A stretch of 64,000 nt of DNA from Clonostachys chloroleuca (Eukaryota > Ascomycota > Sordariomycetes > Hypocreales > Bionectriaceae). A model generated the notes under the pieces. That model saw nothing but the letters and a program-made list of their open reading frames with translations. It made no database searches and was not told the DNA's origin. Below, one piece after another: positions 57,160 to 64,000 of the stretch. The DNA lies in the NCBI GenBank assembly GCA_037952775.1, contig JBANAY010000003.1:19530001-19594000 (forward strand), given 5' to 3'. The position numbers and the translations under genes were made by a program. How positions within the stretch are numbered: the stretch's first letter is position 1; each line of letters opens with the position of its first letter.

Positions 57160-58735
57160 TTCCCTTCCCAATGGCGACCCGCGAGTTACTCTCTGGGCCT
57201 ATCACCCTTTCTGAAGCAAAAGGAAAGGGGTTCAACGTGGTGCATCAGTTTGAATACCCGCAGCTCCAACGAGCCTTCTTTCGGCGCCTCGAGGGCTAAC
57301 CTGACGTTATTCGCACTATTATTGCCCACCACTTGCACGTTGACCCGGCGAGTTGCAATATGTCGTCTCCGGAAAACTGGCGCCATAGGTCATTCAATGT
57401 CTGCGTGCCAGCTCGTATCGACATTCCTGGCTTTACGCAGCCTAGATTCGTCATGGTCCGATTTCCCTCGCCTTACCGCGTTGGAGAGGCGACACATCCC
57501 GGAAACGCAGATAAAAGCTAAGATATGAAGCCGCAACCTACGCGTGGCTTCAGGAACATTGCCCTTCGGTCCCCATCCCGCATCTATATGGCGTAGGACT
57601 GTCCACGGGCCAGCAGGTAGGACTTATAGCAGACTGCTCAACATTAAAGAAGCTAACGCCCTCACAGTTAACCTACGTAAGCTACCGACCATGGTGCTCG
57701 CGCTGGCTACATAGACTTCAGCGATACTTTCGGGCCCTGCTCGGCATGCCGCATCCAACTCACTACATACTCTATACATCAAGCACTTTATCTTCCCTTA
57801 AATTAGGCTACTTAGTGATTGAGACTATCACAGAAGCCGAAGGAAGTATGCTTTCGAGCTCCTGGGATGAGAATTATGAGGATGGCCGCTTGCAGAGTAA
57901 CCTCTAGCGAGGCCTCGTGCGAATACTCCTCTCGCTTGCAACCATTCCGCTTCCCCGTATTGGAGCATTTCGGCTCGACGATCTCGGTTATATCCACCTT
58001 AACAATCGCCCGCTTAGCACTGAAGTTATTATACAGGAGAACGAAGACCTTCCCCTATATATCCCACGTTATACAACCTATACCCGTGCAGACGATTTCG
58101 TCCTTGTACAACTGGATACCTTTAACAATAGGCTACTGCACTAGCCTAATACCGTGATAAGCGAGGTCGATGGATGTTTCGAAATAGCAGGTCTTGCTGG
58201 AGCCCGAGCTATCTTTCTACAGATGTTGCGGAGTGACCTCTGTTCCGGCTCCTTCGTTTGTACTCTAATAGGTCTCCACAGAAGCAATATTATTATTGAT
58301 AACGATTGGAATGTTGTGCGTATTATCAACCTCGAGTTCACCTGTTCATGGCCTCTCGAATTCCAGTAGCCCCCTTACTGGCTTGGAGGACAGAGCGCTG
58401 ATGAGATTGATCCTGATTTATTCGGTCCTTGTTATAATCGGTTTATGTAGATCCTCGAGGAGGAGGGGGAGGAGGATCTTACTATAAGGCCTTCTGAAAA
58501 GCTCTCTTCTATTATGCGACAATCGTGGACTAGTGGGACATTCTGGCTTGCTCTTGCTCTTCAAGATCTAATGACCTTTTCCTCAATTTTCTGGTATCGC
58601 ATTGTACCTCAACAGTTCGGTCTCGCGATAGATTGTACGACTGATTTTACGCTGTTATTAATTCTCTGGGGAAGACCCTATATTATCGACAAGAAGTTGC
58701 AGGATCACCGCCAATATCTGAAGTAGCTCGAAAGT
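57160..58735 (+). pseudogene. APH-family phosphotransferase, decayed
   Basis: A fungal aminoglycoside-phosphotransferase-like (kinase-fold) gene is readable along its whole length but interrupted. Segments in order: MVRFPSPYRVGEATHPGNADK (about 57452-57515), TYAWLQEHCPSVPIPHLYG (57538-57594), an intact intron at about 57618-57667 ending CACAG, YLVIETITEAEGSMLSSSW, IPLPRIGAFRLDDLGYIHL, ENEDLPLYIPRYTTYTRADD, the catalytic-loop equivalent GLHRSNIIIDNDWNV (58272-58316), then INLEFTCSWPLEF and PPYWLGGQSADEIDPD. Stops interrupt near 57519, 57905, 58141, 58368 and 58448, mostly TAG/TAA, and there are frame changes. Intact members are cytosolic small-molecule kinases of unknown substrate. The stops are compatible with C-to-T mutation. 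Confidence 0.75.
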
Positions 58736-59398
58736 GTATTCATGGAGTCTGACTAGACGCCTCATAATCATACCCATAATTGTACTAACGATTGAACCAT
58801 TTCCCCGCCCAATTGCTAGACTTCCTTGGAGGGCTTGGGGGGTCTGGGGGTTTCGGTCCCCGTCTGCGGGTGTGTGCACTCTTCCCAGATGGTGACACCT
58901 ATTTTCCTTGTACACCTGAGATCTGGATTCCGTACATGGGGTTGGGGTAGCTGAGCCGGATGACTCGCCCTTGCGTGTGGTATTTGATTACTGTCTAGAC
59001 GCTTAATCCCCAGAATTCACGGTTCTACGCAGAGCCCCGCAAGTCATGCCTCGTATTTGGACCAACGACTCTCCCATAAGGTCCGCGTCCAGGTTTGCCC
59101 TCTGGACTTTGCTGAGGTGCTCAGTTTGATGATTCAATAGTCAACAGACAAATTTATGTTTTGGAAGCGCTAATCACACAAAAAATTCACTGGCCATCTT
59201 CCAACCGATCTTTTCTTACTAGACAAGACGGACTTGGATCCATCTCAAGTTGGACTCATCAAAAAAGCTCCCAGCTACGTCTCCGCTCCCTTTACAACGT
59301 TGGGCAAGCAGAATACCCACCCGAGTCGCAGTCCCAGAATATCCCCATTCAACAACGAGCAGAAACCTCCAATCGTGCTCCCTAGGCGACTTACGAGA
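58736..59398. other. intergenic, no gene recognised
   Basis: Convergent 3' flanks of the APH relic and the third HET gene. The short frames at 59161-59452 have no motif. Confidence 0.45.
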
Positions 59399-61309
59399 CT
59401 AGTAGTCCCCAAGCAACAAACAGCTCCACGCATTTGTTTCGAGGCATGCTAGAAAAGAACTGGGCGTGGGAGTCGGCAACTGCACACCTTCAACAAATAG
59501 ACGATGTCCCGCGACTGTGCAGTCACTCCAACTGTCGGTATCTCCCACCGTAGAGAAGAGTGTCGCTGGAACGTCGCGGGCTGTGAAGTTAACTCCACTA
59601 GCTGAGTTAGGGGCATGCGAGTGTCTACCAGGTTGCAGATACTCTACAGCTAGGTACTTGTGTCCCCCTTCATCTTCCAAAAGAATGTCGCGTATCTTCG
59701 AAACCCAGCGCTATGCTCGGTACAAGCGAATTGATCGGATCGGCCCAGCCCAACCGGCCCACGTCCACGACGGAAACTCACTCCGCCGTCGTATCGAGCT
59801 AGATGCCAAGTGATACCAGCAGAGCGAACCCGTCAAGTACACTCCAACGGCTTGGTCGTCAGTGCTGCTCAAAGCAACATATGGTAACCCGCATAGGTTC
59901 AAAGTGGGGGGCACGCTGTTTCTCTCCAGAAACCGCAGCAAACCCGAAAAAGCATTAAGAGAGTCGAAATCAAATGTCAACTCGCGCGAGCAGTAGTTTT
60001 CTACAAGCTTGAGAAGCTCATTATGCCTATGCTGGACCATTTTATCCGTTTTACGGCTTCCAGCATGTAATGTCCCACACTCCTTAAGATACCCGCCGTC
60101 CCAATACTTCCTAGATATTGTCCGTCCCATGTATAGATTCATGAGTAAGCTGCTGGCCTTCCAGAAACCGCTAAAGTTGACTTGTTCGGGGCTCTCGATG
60201 AACTCCAACCCACCAATGGATTCATTCCAACTAACTTCTCTGCATTCAAAGTACGTCTGATGCTCGGTGAACACCAACTTTCTTGGTGACAAAAAGGCCT
60301 CTTCGAAGGCCCACCCTCGCGTCCACCATTTCGATTTTGCAATGCTTGCTGTGGGATCCGGACCGGTGCTGAGAATTTTGAAGCCTGGAAGCTCAACAAC
60401 TTGTTGTTTAGATCTCTTCGTTGGTCCAATCCCGGGTAGACACTGATCCTCACTTGTCCCGGATGCGGCAACGATAGTAAACTCAGCTCCTCCGTAGATC
60501 AAGTCCATCTTGTTGATGTGATCAACCTTCTCAAGTTCATTCTGTTGATCGATGCAGTAGTTGTCAACCCACAAGTACCGATATCCAAGGCTTTTGACGA
60601 CTGCAATACTGTCACTGATCAACTGCGGAATAGGCGATGGAAGTTGGAGCGGAGGAAGTGATGAATGATTGTTGGACACAACTTCTTCCTGAGTTCCCCA
60701 AACGTAGCTCAACGTGACCCAAGTCATGGAATCCGTGGCTAGAATGATCTTCAGCGTTTCACAGTCAATCAGCTTCATAGCTGCTACCGTCTCAGATGAT
60801 CCGCGGCAACCGCTTCCATGGCTATCTCGACAATTTTGAAGCCACTTGCGCGTCTTCTCGCTATCGAACGATTCTGGGACGGTATGCGGCCTGAAAAGAC
60901 CCGGTGCCGTTCCATTTGGATAAACAACCACGTACCCTGCGTCATTGGCAGGAGACACTGTAGGAACGTTTTTCTTGTCGTTGCTAGAGGCTTTGGGTGT
61001 TACCACAAGCATTGCACTCTCCTGCGCTCCTTTGAACCTCGCGTTGGCCCATTGACAGTTTTGCAAAAACGAGACGGCGCGCAACTCGAAACAGCCCGAT
61101 GTTGTGGGTTCCTGTCTACAGCATGTTGACAAGATTCTGCAAACATCACAATTTGTTTGCAGGGGAGGTATAAAGCGTGATCCATCGGCGTCGAGCACGG
61201 GGCTCTCAGTATCGGGAGTGAGGCTCGTTAAATCTAGTACTTTGCTGAAATCGATGTTGTTGCAACCATCGCAGATGAACTTGGATGTTGATGTTGACAG
61301 ATCCATCAT
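59399..61309 (-). pseudogene. HET-domain protein 3 with in-frame TAG
   Basis: An intronless frame starts at 61309 and reads 532 residues to a TAG at 59713-59711; the same frame then stays open for 103 more codons to 59399. The N-terminus has two CxxC pairs (CDGC, CDVC). The HET domain shows WVTLSYVWGTQEE (about 197-209), LGYRYLWVDNYCIDQQNE and IYGGAEFTIVAASG, then WWTRGWAFEEAFLSPRKLVF and FPSWTWAGWAG. The stop falls 11 residues after this last motif, and the downstream part (ILLEDEGGHKYLAVEYL) looks like a normal HET C-terminus, so TAG probably replaced CAG. The HET domain itself is intact, so a truncated product might still function. It is labelled broken with that reservation. Confidence 0.78.
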
Positions 61310-61916
61310 CTGGTGGACTTAGTAAAGTAGAAGGGGATCCTTAGCGATGTAGTGTACTAAGGCGACAGTTGGCTTCTCAATAGGGGGAGGATTTCAACAG
61401 GATGCAGAGGGAAGATGGGTAAAGCTGGTGTTCCAACTTCAAATACGTCTCAACTCTAGTTCAACAGTCCAAGAAGCTGGGGGGCTGTGCTCAGGGTTAG
61501 TAGGCCGCCACAGCCGTAAATGCGGCCATGGCGCTAATTGTTGGCTGAGATAGCACCAATGTGAAAACTGTCCACGCCGCCTGGCCGCGTTGAAGAGCGG
61601 CCGAAATCCACTTACAAGGGGTAAAAAATCGCCTGAATTGGGAACGCCAACAGTCTGCAGTAGATCAACATTCCTTGTTTACTCTTGTTAAGTAAAGGGA
61701 AAGGCTCTCCAACCTCGAGTCTTAGCTTTCTGGTAAGTGCTGTCAAAGGCGGGGTTAGGTGCAGCTATCCTTGTGTCATCCGTGTAAGCGGAGTGGAAAA
61801 ATAAGGTGAAGATAGCAGGCTGGAAGTGTATGAGGCATATATTTGATCACTTCCCAGGCGCCTTTCATCGCGCTCATCTCGTTTCTTAACCATTCTCCCT
61901 CGATTTAGGTCTCCAG

Positions 61917-61917
<1 letters not shown>
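61310..61917. other. upstream region of HET gene 3
   Basis: No gene was recognised. Confidence 0.4.

Positions 61918-61970
<53 letters not shown>
61918..61970. repeat. T12-A41 homopolymer junction
   Basis: Twelve T (61918-61929) are followed at once by about 41 A (61930-61970). The tract can fold on itself at the T/A border. It could be a retroposon tail, a low-complexity tract, or an assembly artefact; the exact length is not reliable. Confidence 0.7.
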
Positions 61971-61974
<4 letters not shown>

Positions 61975-63422
61975 AAGAAACTGGGGTATTTCACTCAACA
62001 GAAGCTTGCTGGAGACGAAGCAGGGTAGATAGATGATTTCGCTGTGACTGAAATTGGAATCGTTTGCCAGCCCGGACTACCAGAAACAAGGCTTATGGGC
62101 ACAACGGAGAAGATAGATATCCTAAGGAATATGTGTGCCGAGTTTGTAGCTCCTTGTAAATTGACGAGCTAGCTACCTTATTCAAGGTGCGATCGTTATT
62201 AAACTCTTTGAACCGTGAACCCCCCGGTCGTTCTCCAACTACCCAATACATAGACCCAAAGAACGTGAGATTTGCCGTGGGCCCTTGCCTGATCATAGTG
62301 AGATTCTATCTACACTTCATCTACTGATCTATTACTCGGGTATGTAAGTGTTTATTAACCCTACGATAGGTATTGAAAAGAGGGTAGGACATACGTTCAG
62401 AACAGTACCGAGAGCCACTCCCTGCCCAACAATTGCAATCGTCCTTCATACATCTAGTAGCTGGGGGCAACATTGCTAGCGAAAGGGGGTGAGATTTGTA
62501 GACAAATTCATGATCCCGGCGGTATTAGAAGAAAGTGATGGGAGGGAATTGCTAACCACCCACCACTGTCTCGGTTAATATACCCACCAATTGTGGTGGA
62601 TTCCACGCAGTAGCCGATAGCGGTAGGTAGAATGTGGCTTTTACTAATGTCTATCTGTAGTATATACGAACTAACTATCATGATTAATCTTATAGCTTGG
62701 ATAGATAGGTCAGGGCTAGGATCCATATGGTGATGACATCTGATGTTGTGCTTGAGTTGTCGAAGTTATTGTGTTCAGCTGAAAACGAACATAAATGACT
62801 GTGGTTCAATCAGCCAAGGTCACTGCCCCCCAACTGCGTAGGCGTTTTGCTCATCCACCAACACAACTACCCAGTTGGCCCCTACTACTCGGCAAGGCGG
62901 CGCTAAGTAGCACAGCCTGCACACATACTGAGAGGACGAGAGTGGTCGAAGACGCTCCCCTCTGGCTGAGAGTTGCCTCTTTATCAGTTGAACAGGTGAT
63001 GTCGCCGCCTCTGAGGCTAGCCCATGGTACTCACATGTGACCAAATACCTCTGTTCGGGAGAGGCCGTCGACTAATACGATCGACTTGAGTTGAGTTGAG
63101 TCATAGCCAAAGCTCAAAGCTACAGGGTCAAGCATGGCAGACTTTGGAAGAGTGTCAGGGGAACGTAGTTGAGATGTTTTTTTGGACTGTGAAATTGCTT
63201 ATACTAGGTACCTGTCTAAAGGCCTTGATAAATACACGCCCTATAGTAGGTAGTAGCAGCGTAGTGTAGCTTTCTGCTAGTCCATGCTGAGAGCGGTCTG
63301 AGCGCGTCCTGAGGCATTCCGTATTTCTACATTTCACACAATAATCATCCAACTTTCTCCACAACAACATTCAGAACAACATACAGAAACCCAACACTCA
63401 GAATACGAGCACATCCATCTCG
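61971..63422. other. intergenic, no gene recognised
   Basis: This is 1.45 kb with short, motif-free frames on both strands. The right end is the upstream region of the gene at 63494. Confidence 0.5.
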
Positions 63423-63493
63423 GTGAGTACCGTCCGCGATTTCTTGATATCTGGCCCTGGCCGAAGCTAACCAAGCAAGCATACTCTAGTAAT

Positions 63494-63949
63494 ATGACTC
63501 CTCTTAAGTCTCTCGCACCACCTCAGGCAGCCACTACCTCCTCGAACAAAGACTCCACCGGTGGCACGCGAGGCGAGCATGATAACTCTGAGGCGCGTAC
63601 AACTACTTCCACTGAGGACGTCATCGTGCATCCACGAGACCCCAACGTCATCATTCTCTGGAGGGACTATGACGAGAACATCCGGTTGCAATCCTACGCG
63701 CGTCAGCTCGCCTGGGAAATGGCAAAAGAGAAGGAACGCTCAAAGAACTCTGCGGCCAAGTTTGTTAACGACGCCGGCGACGTTGTGTCGGGCATCGGGC
63801 CAGCGATCAAGCCCACGCGGCCGCCGGTTCCCCTCTATGCACTACACAGGAAACGTTCAATGCCAGGAAAAGCGGGACAGGAAAATGACAACGGCGCTGC
63901 TGCTAACCCTCCTGTCTCAATGGAAAAAAGTAGCTCCAAGCGAGCTTAG
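63494..63949 (+). CDS. hypothetical protein, 151 residues
   Basis: A small hydrophilic protein with a Thr/Ser-rich N-terminus (1-40), a central block VIVHPRDPNVIILWRDYDEN and a charged helix SYARQLAWEMAKEKERSK, ending with a Pro/Lys-rich tail and SSSKRA. I do not recognise the family. Support for a real gene comes from a well-formed intron directly upstream, in the 5' leader: GTGAGT donor at 63423, GCTAAC branch site and CTCTAG acceptor at 63489, five bases before the ATG at 63494. There is no signal peptide or membrane segment. A nuclear or cytosolic location is possible. The stop is 51 bp before the window end. Confidence 0.6.
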   Translation: MTPLKSLAPPQAATTSSNKDSTGGTRGEHDNSEARTTTSTEDVIVHPRDPNVIILWRDYDENIRLQSYARQLAWEMAKEKERSKNSAAKFVNDAGDVVSGIGPAIKPTRPPVPLYALHRKRSMPGKAGQENDNGAAANPPVSMEKSSSKRA

Positions 63950-64000
63950 AAAATTTCGTTGACTTAAAGCCCCTCTCTTTGGGACAGTGTCGGCTGTACG

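Noticed and set aside
61765..61998. Minus-strand frame spanning the homopolymer
   Set aside because: Half of it is poly-Phe/Lys translated from the T12-A41 tract.

Overview
The window is nuclear DNA of a filamentous ascomycete (Pezizomycotina). The evidence is many short GT-AG introns of 48-75 bp with CTAAC/CTGAC-type branch sites, Zn2Cys6 regulators, HET-domain proteins, NmrA-like reductases, a PDR-type ABC transporter, a Clr5 domain and an Hsp30-type small heat-shock protein. The order or genus cannot be told from the sequence alone. No tRNA, rRNA, CRISPR, PKS, NRPS or terpene synthase gene was recognised.

Layout. 0-8.5 kb is degraded: a 5'-truncated HAD phosphatase, one intact NmrA-like reductase, and a P1B heavy-metal ATPase broken by many frameshifts. 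8.6-12 kb holds a five-exon Zn2Cys6 regulator and an esterase. 12.9-23.2 kb is a compact group: an SDR, a divergent beta-tubulin, a Zn2Cys6 regulator, a cupin, a secreted protein and a PaxM-like FAD monooxygenase. The tubulin differs from the usual fungal residue at three classical benzimidazole-site positions (6, 198, 240), so the group could be a small metabolite cluster carrying an insensitive copy of its target. 24.6 kb is an Hsp20 gene.

25.9-37.4 kb and 53.7-61.3 kb form an allorecognition/innate-immunity-like landscape: a Clr5-PNP_UDP protein with a C-terminal membrane helix, a TPR protein that looks like an NLR without its NB-ARC, a kinase-like gene with one in-frame stop, and three HET proteins (the last with an in-frame TAG). 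An APH-type phosphotransferase pseudogene, a Ty3/gypsy reverse transcriptase relic and short interspersed repeats accompany them.

40.0-50.6 kb is a second functional group: a Zn2Cys6 regulator divergent from a full-length PDR/ABCG transporter (one frameshift at a T run), followed by two NmrA-like reductase paralogs. Palindromes identical to the yeast pleiotropic drug response element TCCGCGGA lie upstream of the first reductase, and related CCGCGG sites lie next to the regulator and upstream of the second, which suggests one drug-responsive regulon.

Gene models below were spliced by hand. Every stated intron was checked for GT/GC-AG ends, phase and frame. No alignment or database search was possible, so family names rest on motif recognition.
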